NCBI RefSeq assembly: GCF_009856625.1
Contig: NZ_CP047241.1
Location: 2,046,001 to 2,110,000, forward strand
DNA from: Aquitalea denitrificans
Lineage (GTDB): Bacteria; Pseudomonadota; Gammaproteobacteria; Burkholderiales; Chromobacteriaceae
Direction: 5' to 3'
Length of the DNA stretch: 64,000 bases
In this document: positions 33,383 to 42,238 of the stretch, in pieces
How the letters are laid out: each line of letters starts with the position of its first letter
How positions within the stretch are numbered: position 1 is the stretch's first letter
Notes under the pieces: model-generated
Databases searched by the model: none
What the model was told of the DNA's origin: nothing
What the model saw: the letters and a program-made list of their open reading frames with translations, nothing else
Position numbers and translations under genes: made by a program

Positions 33383-34960
33383 CTACTTCAGGTAAACATC
33401 CTCGAAGGCAAATGAACCATTCGGATTCATGACAAAGCCCTGTACGTCCTTGCGCATCGGAATGTAAATCCGCGAATGTGCAATGGTGATCCACGGCCGT
33501 TCGCGTTTGAAGATTTCCTGGGCCTGCATGTAGTAGGCGGCCCGCTGCTTGCGATCGCTGGTCTGGCGGGCTTTTAGCAGCAACTGGTCAAAGCCGGGAT
33601 TGCAGAAACGCTGCCCCTGCTTGCTGACAGCGCAAGACAGCGAGGTAGACAGAAAGTCATCCGGATCGCCCGAGTCACTGGTGACGCCACTCATGTAGAC
33701 ATCATGCTCGCCCTGCCCCGCCCGGCGCAGATATTCACCCCACTCATAGCTTTGTATGTTGGCCTTGACGCCGATTTTTGCCCAGTCCTGCTGAATCATC
33801 TGCGCCATCAGCTTGCCATTGGGATTGGTTGGCCGCTGCACAGGCAATGCCCACAAGATGATATCGAAGCCTTTGGGATAGCCGGCCTTTGCCAGCAACT
33901 GACGCGCCCTGGCCGGATTATATTCGTTGCGGTTGCGGCTATTCCAGCCCCACACCGTGGGCGGAAAGGGGTTGATGGCCTGGATGGCACCCCCTTTGGG
34001 AAACATCGCCTTGAACAGCGTGTCGCGGTCGATGGCAATATCCAGCGCAGTGCGGACATCACGATTAGCCAGTTGCGACCGTTTCAGATTAAACGCCAGG
34101 TAGGAAATGTTCATGGCCCCGGTGCTGACCACCTTGAGCGCCGGATCGGCCTGCAGGCCGTCCAGATCAGCTTCGCGCACGGCGGCCGCCAGCTGGCATT
34201 CATTGCCTTTGAGCTTCTGGATGCGCACCTGTGGATCAGTCACGATGGCAAAAATCAGGCTGCGCGTTTGCTGCGAATGCCCCCAATACGATGGGTTGGC
34301 TACAAAGCGCACAGCCGAGTCCTTGGCATAACTCTTGAACTGATAAGGTCCGGTTCCAACAGGAAACTGGTTGATGTCGGATGACCGGTGTTGCTGCAAA
34401 AGTTGGTCTGCATACTCGGCCGACTGCATGCCGGCAAAGCCCATTGCCAGAAAGCTCAGAAAAGTGGCATTACGTTCTTTCAGGCGGATTCTGACCGTGT
34501 AGGGATCCAGCTTTTCAATTCCTTGCACCGACAGGGACAGGCCAGAGTTGGCAGGCCCCAGCAGCTGGGTTTTGAATGCCCGATTGAATGGGGCGTCAGG
34601 ATCAATCCAGCGCCTGACAGTAAATATTACATCGTCGGCATTGAACTGCCGGCCGGGCTTGAAATAATCAGTGGTCTGGAAATTGACACCCTTGCGTAAG
34701 TGAAAGGTGTAACTCAGGCCGTCGGGAGATAGCTCCCACTTGCTGGCGAGGGACGGCACAATATCGCTGCCACCACGTTTGAAGGCGACCAGGCCCTGAA
34801 ATATCTGGCGCGTGACGTTGTAGGTACTGGCGCTGTCCCATAAAGCAGGGTCAAAGCCCTCCGGTGCCGTTTCGGCACAGAAAACCAAGGGGCGTGCGGC
34901 AAGGCACGGCAGCGACAGGCTGGTCAGCATGGCCGCAAGCAAAAGACGGGGCGGTTTCAT
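33383..34960 (-). CDS. Peptide/oligopeptide ABC transporter binding protein (SBP_bac_5, DppA-like)
   Basis: A 525-residue periplasmic protein with a Sec signal peptide (cleavage after CLAA, about residue 22). Family markers are LVFCAETAPEGFDPALWDSAST, IVPSLASKWELSPDGLSYTFHLRKGVNFQ, GTGPYQFKSY and NPFPPTVWGWN. The VFC-AE-PEGFDP start is typical of DppA-like dipeptide/heme-binding proteins. No permease or ATPase genes are adjacent, so it is an orphan binding protein. GGAG lies about 9 nt before its ATG. A small-RNA gene candidate lies about 260 bp upstream on the same strand. Confidence 0.92.
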   Translation of the reverse strand: MKPPRLLLAAMLTSLSLPCLAARPLVFCAETAPEGFDPALWDSASTYNVTRQIFQGLVAFKRGGSDIVPSLASKWELSPDGLSYTFHLRKGVNFQTTDYFKPGRQFNADDVIFTVRRWIDPDAPFNRAFKTQLLGPANSGLSLSVQGIEKLDPYTVRIRLKERNATFLSFLAMGFAGMQSAEYADQLLQQHRSSDINQFPVGTGPYQFKSYAKDSAVRFVANPSYWGHSQQTRSLIFAIVTDPQVRIQKLKGNECQLAAAVREADLDGLQADPALKVVSTGAMNISYLAFNLKRSQLANRDVRTALDIAIDRDTLFKAMFPKGGAIQAINPFPPTVWGWNSRNRNEYNPARARQLLAKAGYPKGFDIILWALPVQRPTNPNGKLMAQMIQQDWAKIGVKANIQSYEWGEYLRRAGQGEHDVYMSGVTSDSGDPDDFLSTSLSCAVSKQGQRFCNPGFDQLLLKARQTSDRKQRAAYYMQAQEIFKRERPWITIAHSRIYIPMRKDVQGFVMNPNGSFAFEDVYLK

Positions 34961-35223
34961 TTTTTATTCTCCGGACGGCATTGCATGAAGAAGACCGGGT
35001 GGCGCAGCAAGGGTGGCAGAACATGATCATAGGGCAAGTTGCACTCTCCGGCTTGCCGTGGACGTATTTGTCTGATAAAAAGCAATGATATCGCTGGCGT
35101 GACCTGTTTCGATCCAGTAGAGCCAGCAGCCATTCTCTGTATTTACCCCTCTGATCTTTCTTTGCCGCTGACAACTGCAAGGCAAATCATTTACTACCCG
35201 GCAAGATTACATTCTTCGCAGGC

Positions 35224-35293
35224 AAAAAAAATCCCGGCGGGAACCGGGATCAAACGTTTAGCGGGGATAGATGCGAGGCGGGAAACCTCGCAT
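35224..35293 (-). ncRNA. Candidate small RNA with two C-rich-loop hairpins
   Basis: A compact transcription unit is visible on the minus strand: a consensus promoter, then hairpin 1 (ATGCGAGG, loop TTTCCCG, CCTCGCAT; 35293-35271), a 20-nt linker containing TATCCCCGC, and hairpin 2 (ATCCCGG, loop TTCCCG, CCGGGAT; 35250-35231) followed by eight T. Predicted length is about 70 nt. Both loops carry the same (U)UUCCCG sequence and the linker repeats UCCCCG, giving three exposed C-rich patches suited to pairing with G-rich ribosome-binding sites. No open reading frame fits. It could alternatively be a terminated leader of the dppA-like gene. I cannot assign a known RNA family. Confidence 0.72.
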
Positions 35294-35298
35294 TCGTA

Positions 35299-35327
35299 TT
35301 TATATCTATCAAATAACCCCCAGTCAA
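35299..35327 (-). promoter_or_regulatory. Consensus sigma-70 promoter of the sRNA
   Basis: TTGACT (35327-35322), exactly 17 bp, TATAAA (35304-35299). The predicted start at about 35292 coincides with the base of hairpin 1. Confidence 0.82.
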
Positions 35328-35360
35328 CATAATATTTTCTTACATATAGCCAGTGCCAGC

Positions 35361-35389
35361 AAAAAAAAGGCAGCCATTGGCTGCCTTTT
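35361..35389 (-). terminator. Terminator of typA
   Basis: AAGGCAGCC-ATT-GGCTGCCTT; on the minus strand it ends in eight T, 18 bp after the typA stop codon. Confidence 0.92.
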
Positions 35390-35406
35390 GTCACTCCGCT
35401 GAAAGA

Positions 35407-37221
35407 TCAGGAAGCTTGCTTGTTCATCTTGCGGCGTTCGTTCTCTTGCAGGTAGCGCTTGCGGATACGGATGGACTTGGGCGTGATTTCTACCAGTTCG
35501 TCATCGTCGATGAATTCCACGGCCGATTCCAGAGTCATCTTCATCGGCGTGGTCAGGCGCACCGCTTCGTCAGTGCCGGAGGCGCGTACGTTGGTCAGCT
35601 GCTTGCCCTTGACCGGGTTTACCACCAGGTCGTTATCGCGACTGTGAATGCCGATGATCATGCCTTCGTACAGCTTGTCGCCCGGGGAGACGAACATGCG
35701 GCCGCGATCTTCCAGCTTCCACAGTGCGTAGGCAACAGCTTCACCGTTTTCCTGCGAAACCAGCACGCCATTGTGGCGACCCGGCATGTCCGGCTTAACC
35801 GGGCCGTAGTCGTCAAACACGTGGCTCATCAGGCCGGTACCACGGGTCATGGTCATGAAGTCGGACTGGAAGCCGATCAGGCCACGTGCCGGGATATGGT
35901 ATTCCAGGCGGGTGCGACCCAGACCGTCGGATTCCATATTGGTCAGTTCGCCACGGCGACGACCGATTTCTTCCATGATGCCGCCCTGGTGATCATCTTC
36001 CAGGTCGATGGACAGGTTTTCGTACGGCTCGCATTTTTCGCCGTTCACTTCCTTGTACACAACGCGCGGCTTGGCTACGGCCATTTCGAAGCCTTCGCGA
36101 CGCATGCTTTCCAGCAGGATGGTCAGGTGCAGTTCGCCACGACCGGATACACGGAACACGTCGGAGTCTTCGGTTTCTTCAACGCGCAGGGCAACGTTGG
36201 TCAGCAGTTCCTTGGTCAGGCGATCACGGATCTGACGCGAGGTCACAAACTTGCCTTCGGTACCAGCCAGCGGCGAGGAGTTCACCATGAAGTCCATGGT
36301 CAGGGTCGGTTCGTCCACAGCTACCATCGGCAGGCCGACCGGTTGTTCCTTGTCACAGATGGTGACGCCGATACCGATATCGTCCAGACCGGAAATGATG
36401 ATGATGTCGCCAGCTTCGGCTTCTTCAACCGGTACGCGTTCCAGGCCCTGGTAACCCAGCACCTGGTTGATACGGCCTGCAGCAACTTGTACTTCGTGGT
36501 TCATCACCACAACTTGCTGACCCGGCTTGATGCGGCCATTCAGTACACGGCCAACGCCCAGGCGGCCAGTGTAGGTGGAATAGTCCAGCGCGGAGATTTG
36601 CAGCTGCAGCGGAGCATCGGAATCGCCCGGCGGGGTCGGAACGTGCTTGAGCACGGTTTCGAACAGCGGACGCATATTATCGGATTCCTGATCCAGCTCC
36701 AGCTTGGCAAAGCCGTTCAGGCCAGAAGCGTAAATGATGGGGAAGTCCAGTTGCTCGTCGGTGGCACCCAGCTTGTCGAACAGGTCGAAAGTTTGGTCTA
36801 CCACCCAGTCCGGACGTGCGCCCGGACGGTCAACCTTGTTGATCACCACGATAGGACGCAGGCCAAGGGCCAGGGCTTTCTTGGTCACGAAACGGGTTTG
36901 CGGCATCGGGCCTTCAACGGCATCCACCAGCAGCAGTACGCCGTCTACCATGCCCAGTACGCGCTCCACTTCACCGCCGAAGTCGGCGTGTCCCGGTGTG
37001 TCCACGATATTGATGTGCACGCCTTCGTATTCGATGGCGGTGTTCTTGGCCAGAATGGTAATGCCACGCTCTTTTTCAAGATCGTTGCTGTCCATTACGC
37101 GTTCATCTACCTGCTGGTTCTCGCGGAAGGTGCCGGACTGGCGCAGCAACTGGTCAACGAGGGTGGTTTTGCCATGGTCCACGTGGGCGATAATGGCAAT
37201 ATTACGAATCTGTCGTGTCAT
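35407..37221 (-). CDS. typA: Translational GTPase TypA/BipA
   Basis: A 604-residue ribosome-associated GTPase related to EF-G that aids 50S assembly and stress or cold adaptation. G-motifs are AHVDHGKTTLVDQLL (G1), a Thr in ERGITI (G2), DTPGHADF (G3), NKVDRPGA (G4) and the G5 loop. Domains II, III and V and the TypA-specific C-terminal domain (YHIPARGLIGFQSDFMT) follow. Length is exact for the family. It is monocistronic: own terminator downstream and a divergent gene upstream. Confidence 0.97.
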   Translation of the reverse strand: MTRQIRNIAIIAHVDHGKTTLVDQLLRQSGTFRENQQVDERVMDSNDLEKERGITILAKNTAIEYEGVHINIVDTPGHADFGGEVERVLGMVDGVLLLVDAVEGPMPQTRFVTKKALALGLRPIVVINKVDRPGARPDWVVDQTFDLFDKLGATDEQLDFPIIYASGLNGFAKLELDQESDNMRPLFETVLKHVPTPPGDSDAPLQLQISALDYSTYTGRLGVGRVLNGRIKPGQQVVVMNHEVQVAAGRINQVLGYQGLERVPVEEAEAGDIIIISGLDDIGIGVTICDKEQPVGLPMVAVDEPTLTMDFMVNSSPLAGTEGKFVTSRQIRDRLTKELLTNVALRVEETEDSDVFRVSGRGELHLTILLESMRREGFEMAVAKPRVVYKEVNGEKCEPYENLSIDLEDDHQGGIMEEIGRRRGELTNMESDGLGRTRLEYHIPARGLIGFQSDFMTMTRGTGLMSHVFDDYGPVKPDMPGRHNGVLVSQENGEAVAYALWKLEDRGRMFVSPGDKLYEGMIIGIHSRDNDLVVNPVKGKQLTNVRASGTDEAVRLTTPMKMTLESAVEFIDDDELVEITPKSIRIRKRYLQENERRKMNKQAS

Positions 37222-37372
37222 GTTTCGGAATTCGGTCGGTTGAAGCGGAAAAATCGTACGATTCTATCACGTTGCACAGCCTTAACCCAAAGCATTATCG
37301 CGACAAGGCATGATGATTTGGTTACACTGCGCGCCAAAATCCACGCAAACACTGATTATCAAGGAGTCGACC

Positions 37373-38260
37373 ATGTATGACTGGGACGCCCTGTGGCATG
37401 AGCATGAAGGCTATCGCACCGGCTTTGCCGTGCATCACAATGACACAAATCTGCTGGCTGGCGAGCTATCGGCCAAGCTGATGAAGCCTGCGCAGCATCC
37501 CACTGACGTGGCAGTCTACGAGACCGCAGACAAATTCATCCTGGTAGGTCACGACGAGGGCTTGCAGCTGCTGGAAGTGTTCAAGCACGGCATGTTCGAC
37601 ATCACCCTGCGCCTGGTGACCGAGGACGAGGGCTTGCAAGAGCCGGCCCTGCCCTATGTGGAAATTCATGTCGATAATCTCGCTACCGAAGAACAGTCGG
37701 TATGGCGCGACGCAGTCAGTCGTGACGAGGAAGGCCGCATCTGGGTAGGTAATCGCACGCTGGACGAGCAGGTGATGCCCGCCATGCCGTTTGACGAGCT
37801 GTCCTTTACCGATAACGCCCATTTTCGCGATGAACTGCATCGCGTCTGGCAGGAAGACTTACCGCAACTGCGGCCGCTGATCGATGCCTGGTTTGATCAC
37901 ACTTCGCTGACTGGCGAAGTGGAGGCACATCATTATGGTGATGAAGCACGGGTTCAACAGATCTGCGATCGTTACGCCGAAATCGTGCGCCGAGAGCAAG
38001 CCATTTTGTCACGTCAGTTTTCTGACGCCGAATTACAGCTGATCGCTCACGTCCTGCAAAACGTGCGCTTTGAAGAGGCAGCATCCTGCCGTGGCGTATG
38101 GCTGGCGGTGGAAACCTGCATGATTGACGAAGAGCTGGATCAACACTTCAAGCTGGATGGCGAGGCTTTGCTGCACAAGATGAAAGCATTGTCCTACGCT
38201 CAGGAAGTTGCCTTGATAGAAGCCTTGTCTCCACTGCAAAGCAAGCCTGTCGCCGAATAA
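37373..38260 (+). CDS. Hypothetical acidic protein, 295 residues
   Basis: I do not recognise this family. The start at 37373 (MYDWDALWHEHEGYRTG) has AAGGAG at 7-nt spacing. The protein is soluble, acidic and rich in His, Trp and Glu, without signal peptide or membrane helix. A beta-rich first half (YVEIHVDNL, GRIWVGNRTL) is followed by an alpha-helical second half (RVQQICDRYAEIVRREQAILSRQFSDAELQLIAHVLQ). It diverges from typA and ends at its own strong terminator. Confidence 0.8.
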   Translation: MYDWDALWHEHEGYRTGFAVHHNDTNLLAGELSAKLMKPAQHPTDVAVYETADKFILVGHDEGLQLLEVFKHGMFDITLRLVTEDEGLQEPALPYVEIHVDNLATEEQSVWRDAVSRDEEGRIWVGNRTLDEQVMPAMPFDELSFTDNAHFRDELHRVWQEDLPQLRPLIDAWFDHTSLTGEVEAHHYGDEARVQQICDRYAEIVRREQAILSRQFSDAELQLIAHVLQNVRFEEAASCRGVWLAVETCMIDEELDQHFKLDGEALLHKMKALSYAQEVALIEALSPLQSKPVAE

Positions 38261-38280
38261 GCAAGCCGGCAGATGACAGA

Positions 38281-38310
38281 AAAAGCCCGCCCGTCACCGG
38301 CGGGCTTTTT
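38281..38310 (+). terminator. Rho-independent terminator
   Basis: GCCCGCC-N7-GGCGGGC with T5, after the hypothetical gene ending at 38260. Confidence 0.9.
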
Positions 38311-38345
38311 CATACCCCTATCTGGCGGGTAAAAATCCGCAGGGT

Positions 38346-38375
38346 AAAAAAAAGGGACGATAGCCGCATCGTCCC
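38346..38375 (-). terminator. Terminator of the quinone oxidoreductase gene
   Basis: GGGACGAT-N6-ATCGTCCC; on the minus strand it is followed by eight T. Confidence 0.92.
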
Positions 38376-38438
38376 GAATCCCATCCATACCAGTCAGAGG
38401 TGCAACACCTCCCACCCGCACACCTTATGGCAGGCAGA

Positions 38439-39425
38439 TTACGCCGTCATGACAGGAAAGAAAGTCAGCACCACCTTGCCCAGATTGGCATTGGCTTCCA
38501 TATGCGCATGGGCATCTGCCGCCTGTTGCCAGGGGAAGCAGCTATCCACCGTGGTTTTCAATGAGCCATCCAGAATGGCCGGCAGAATGGTATGGACCAA
38601 TGCTTGTGCCAGTGGTGCTTTGACACTCAGCGGCTGGGAGCGCAAGGTGGAACCGATAATTGACAAGCGCTTCATCAGTACCAGCCCCAGGTTGAGCTCG
38701 GCCTTGCCGCCCCCCATGATGCCGATATTCACCAGACGCCCATCCTGCTTCAGACATGCCAGGTTCTCTGCCAGATAAGCAGCCCCGACCGGGTCAAGGA
38801 TCATGTCCACCCCACCCCATTCCTTCACCAGGCGCGCAAAGGCGGGAGTTTCCTTGTAATTGAACACTTGCTCCGCCCCCATTTCGCGGCAGAATTGCAG
38901 CTTGGCCGGGCTGCCCGCACTGGCAAACGGGTGCGCATCCAGCAGCCTGGCCAGCTGGATGGCGCAGGCCCCCACCCCACTGGCTCCGGCATGAATCAGC
39001 ACATTATCCCCGACCTTGACCTGCCCTGCCTGCACCAGGTTCAGCCAGGCCGTCATCCAGGCTTCCGGCAGGCTTGCCGCTTCCACCCAGGACAGGCCAT
39101 CCGGCTTGGCAATGGCCAGCACTTCATCCAGTACCGCGAATTCGGCATAGGCACCGCCGGCAACCAGGCCAAATACCGCATCGCCGCACTGGAAACGGCT
39201 ATCCGCATCAGCCTCCACAACCATGCCGGCAATTTCCAGCCCCAAAATGGAACTGGCTCCCGGTGGCGGTGGGTAATGCCCGTCGCGCTGAACGATATCC
39301 GCCCGATTGACGCCAGCCGCCATCACCTGCACCAGTAACTGACCCGCCTGTCGTTGCGGCATGGCCGCTTCGCCAACATAAAGCGTATTCGCACCACCCG
39401 GTGCATCCTGCAAGATTGCCTGCAT
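38439..39425 (-). CDS. NAD(P)H quinone oxidoreductase, PIG3/zeta-crystallin family
   Basis: A 328-residue medium-chain dehydrogenase without zinc ligands. The signature of the PIG3-type subfamily is visible: N-terminal AGVNRADIVQRDGHYPPPPGAS, the nucleotide-binding stretch GASGVGACAIQLARLL and DMILDPVGAAYL. Such enzymes reduce quinones with NADPH and are often induced by stress; substrate here is unknown. It diverges from ccoI with 108 bp between the starts. Confidence 0.9.
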   Translation of the reverse strand: MQAILQDAPGGANTLYVGEAAMPQRQAGQLLVQVMAAGVNRADIVQRDGHYPPPPGASSILGLEIAGMVVEADADSRFQCGDAVFGLVAGGAYAEFAVLDEVLAIAKPDGLSWVEAASLPEAWMTAWLNLVQAGQVKVGDNVLIHAGASGVGACAIQLARLLDAHPFASAGSPAKLQFCREMGAEQVFNYKETPAFARLVKEWGGVDMILDPVGAAYLAENLACLKQDGRLVNIGIMGGGKAELNLGLVLMKRLSIIGSTLRSQPLSVKAPLAQALVHTILPAILDGSLKTTVDSCFPWQQAADAHAHMEANANLGKVVLTFFPVMTA

Positions 39426-39533
39426 GATATTGCCTGCCTTTCCTTGCGCCGCCTGCTTGGCGACGGAATTTGCACTGCATGAAACTGAGCCAGATCAAGC
39501 AATGCAGTCGAGTATTGTTTACAATGGCGCGCC

Positions 39534-41969
39534 ATGACTGATAACTGCTTCCACTGCGGCCTGCCCGTTTCTGAAACCGTCGACTTTCCGGTGCGTTACC
39601 GTGACAAGACCGAGGCTACCTGCTGCGCAGGCTGCCAAGCGGTAGCCCAGACCATCATCGATTCCGGCCTGTCCGAGTACTACGCCCACCGCACCCAGGG
39701 TGCGCGACAGGCTGAGGCACTGCCGACCGATATTTTGCAGCAGATCAGACTGTATGACTCGGAAGAACTGCAAAAAAGCTTTGTACATCAGCGCGAGGAA
39801 AACAGTCGCGAGGCGGCGCTGATCCTGGAAGGCATTACCTGCGCGGCCTGCGTCTGGCTTAACGAGCAGCATATCCGTCAGTTGCCGGGCGTGCTGAGCG
39901 TGGACATCAACTATACCAGCCACCGCGCCCGGGTTTGCTGGGACAACACCCGTATCAAACTGTCGCAGATTCTGGAAGCCGTTTCGGCCATTGGTTACCG
40001 CGCCCATCCATATGATGCCGAGCGGCAGGAGGCACTGGCACAAAAGCAGCGCAAGCAGGCCATCAGCCGACTATGGGCAGCCGGCCTGTCGATGATGCAG
40101 GTAATGATGTATGCGGTGCCGGTGTATCTGGCGCCGGATGGGGATATCGACCCGGATTTCCTGTGGCTGCTGCATTGGGCCAGCCTGATTCTCACCCTGC
40201 CGGTGATGCTGTATTCCGCCGTTCCCTTTTATCAGAACACCTGGCGCGACCTGAAAACCGGTCGCGTGGGCATGGATACGCCGGTAACCATCGGCATTTT
40301 CACTGCTTTTTTTGCCAGCCTGTGGGCGCTGATCAACAAGATTCCGCATGGTGTGTATTTTGACTCGGTGTCGATGTTTGTCTTCCTGCTGCTGGGCGGT
40401 CGCTACCTGGAAGGCATTGCCCGACGCAAGGCTGGCGAAGCCACGGAAAGCCTGGTCAAGCTGATTCCCGCCTTTGCCCACCGTGCTGCCAATTGGCCAG
40501 ACAGCCGTGCAACCGAGGAAGCCACCGTCACCATGCTCAATCCCGGCGATGTCATTTTGGTGAAGCCGGGCGAAACCATTCCCGGTGACGGCGTGGTGCT
40601 GGATGGCAACAGCGCCGCCAATGAAGCACTGATCAGTGGCGAAAGCCGACCCATAGGCAAAACCACCGGCGACACGGTGATTGCCGGCAGCGTAAATACC
40701 AGCAGCCCACTCTACATACAGATCAGCCAGACCGGGCAGCAAACCCGGCTGGCCGGTATTGTGCGCCTGCTGGACAAGGCCCTGGCTGAAAAGCCGCGTC
40801 TTGCAGTGGCCGCCGACCGCTTTGCCAGCTGGTTTGTCGCCCTGCTGCTGCTGGCCGCTGCCGGCAGCTATATTGCCTGGCACTTCATTGACCCGGCCCG
40901 GGCGCTGTGGATCATGGTGGCGGTACTGGTGGTGTCCTGCCCTTGCGCGCTGTCGCTGGCCACCCCGGCTGCGCTGACCGCTGCCACCGGCCATCTGGCC
41001 GGACTGGGCTTGCTCACCACCCGTGGCCACGCACTGGAAACCCTGGCACGGGTTGGTGATGTTGTATTCGACAAAACCGGCACATTGACGCACGGCGACA
41101 TGCGTCTGCGCGAACAGATGCAGCTGGGGCAGCTGACTGAAGCACAGTCCCTGGCCATTGCTGCGGCGCTGGAGCAGGCATCCGAACATCCGCTTGCACA
41201 GGCCATTCGCCTGGCTGCGGCAGCGCTGCCCTGCCCGGCAAGCACCCGGCTGGACAGCATTGCCGGCAAAGGGGTGCAAGGCGAAGTCGATGGCGAGACA
41301 TGGCGGCTAGGCTCGCCGGAGTTCATCAATCAATGGCTGACAGTACCAATGACGCTGCCTGCAAACTGGCATGCAGACTGCACATTGGTCGTACTGGCCA
41401 ATCGCCAGGCAGCGCAAGCCGCCTTCGCCATTGGCGACACCGTGCGGGCCGATGCTGCGGACATGGTTCAGCAGCTGCAGCAGCGCGGCATTAACGTGCA
41501 TCTGCTTAGTGGTGACGGTGCCAGTGCGGTACAAAGCCTGGCCGACAGCCTGGGCATTGCCGATTGGCACGCCCGCGCCACTCCAGAAGACAAGCTGGCT
41601 TTTGTTGGCCAACTGCAACAAGAAGGCAAGCGGGTCTTGATGGTGGGTGACGGCATCAATGATGCGCCGGTGCTGGCGCGGGCCGATGTCTCGCTTGCCA
41701 TGGGTGGCGGCACCGATGTGGCGCGCGCCAGTGGTGACATGGTGCTGATGGGTGATCAGCTTGCGCTGATTCCGCAGGCGCTTGCGCTTTCAAAAAAGGC
41801 ACTGGGCATAATCAGGCAGAATTTGTGGTGGGCCGCCGGGTATAATCTGCTGGCCCTGCCCCTGGCCATCAGCGGTCACCTGACCCCCTGGCTGGCCAGT
41901 CTTGGCATGGCTGCCAGTTCGCTCATCGTGGTGAGCAATGCCCTGCGACTCGTCAAACGGAAATCCTGA
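39534..41969 (+). CDS. ccoI: Cbb3 oxidase maturation copper P-type ATPase
   Basis: An 811-residue P1B-type ATPase (CcoI/FixI) that supplies copper for cytochrome cbb3 oxidase assembly. The N-terminus has a Cys-rich metal region (CFHCG, CCAGC), followed by an HMA domain with GITCAACVWLN. Eight membrane helices, the SCPCALSLATPAAL ion-binding motif, ISGES, DKTGTLTHGD with the phosphorylated Asp, and GDGINDAPVLA are present. The stop overlaps the ccoS start by one base. The oxidase genes ccoNOQP are not in this window. Confidence 0.95.
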   Translation: MTDNCFHCGLPVSETVDFPVRYRDKTEATCCAGCQAVAQTIIDSGLSEYYAHRTQGARQAEALPTDILQQIRLYDSEELQKSFVHQREENSREAALILEGITCAACVWLNEQHIRQLPGVLSVDINYTSHRARVCWDNTRIKLSQILEAVSAIGYRAHPYDAERQEALAQKQRKQAISRLWAAGLSMMQVMMYAVPVYLAPDGDIDPDFLWLLHWASLILTLPVMLYSAVPFYQNTWRDLKTGRVGMDTPVTIGIFTAFFASLWALINKIPHGVYFDSVSMFVFLLLGGRYLEGIARRKAGEATESLVKLIPAFAHRAANWPDSRATEEATVTMLNPGDVILVKPGETIPGDGVVLDGNSAANEALISGESRPIGKTTGDTVIAGSVNTSSPLYIQISQTGQQTRLAGIVRLLDKALAEKPRLAVAADRFASWFVALLLLAAAGSYIAWHFIDPARALWIMVAVLVVSCPCALSLATPAALTAATGHLAGLGLLTTRGHALETLARVGDVVFDKTGTLTHGDMRLREQMQLGQLTEAQSLAIAAALEQASEHPLAQAIRLAAAALPCPASTRLDSIAGKGVQGEVDGETWRLGSPEFINQWLTVPMTLPANWHADCTLVVLANRQAAQAAFAIGDTVRADAADMVQQLQQRGINVHLLSGDGASAVQSLADSLGIADWHARATPEDKLAFVGQLQQEGKRVLMVGDGINDAPVLARADVSLAMGGGTDVARASGDMVLMGDQLALIPQALALSKKALGIIRQNLWWAAGYNLLALPLAISGHLTPWLASLGMAASSLIVVSNALRLVKRKS

Positions 41970-42151
41970 TGGAAAGTCTTTACCTGCTCATTCCGCTCAG
42001 CATCGTGCTGGCCTTTGTCATCGCCGTGGTGTTCTGGTGGGCCACCCGCTCCGGCCAGTTCGACGATATGGAAGGCCCGGCGCACCGCATTCTGATGGAC
42101 GACGACCGTCCGGCGGAAGACAAAGCTGCAAAAGCCAGCGACGAGCACTGA
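41969..42151 (+). CDS. ccoS: Cbb3-type oxidase assembly protein CcoS
   Basis: A 60-residue single-span membrane protein (MESLYLLIPLSIVLAFVIAVVFWW) with an acidic C-terminus containing the SGQFDDMEGPAHRIL family segment. It is needed for cofactor insertion into cbb3 oxidase. TGATG overlap with ccoI indicates translational coupling. Confidence 0.94.
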   Translation: MESLYLLIPLSIVLAFVIAVVFWWATRSGQFDDMEGPAHRILMDDDRPAEDKAAKASDEH

Positions 42152-42238
42152 GCCTGCCGCCACACGGTGACGGGTCCTGGCTGACAGGCTTGGGCGAATA
42201 GGCTAGCATGCCCTTCCCCCACCCAGTGCTGACTTACC

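Larger units (their letters stand above)
34961..35406. other. Intergenic region dppA-like / typA containing an sRNA gene
   Basis: From left to right: about 260 bp of probable dppA-like leader and promoter DNA with no protein gene, a 70-nt sRNA candidate at 35224-35293, its promoter at 35299-35327, and the typA terminator at 35361-35389. Confidence 0.6.

Noticed and set aside
33232..33432. A 66-codon plus-strand frame upstream of the dppA-like gene end
   Set aside because: It runs across the palindromic terminator and into the dppA-like gene from the opposite side; composition is not protein-like.
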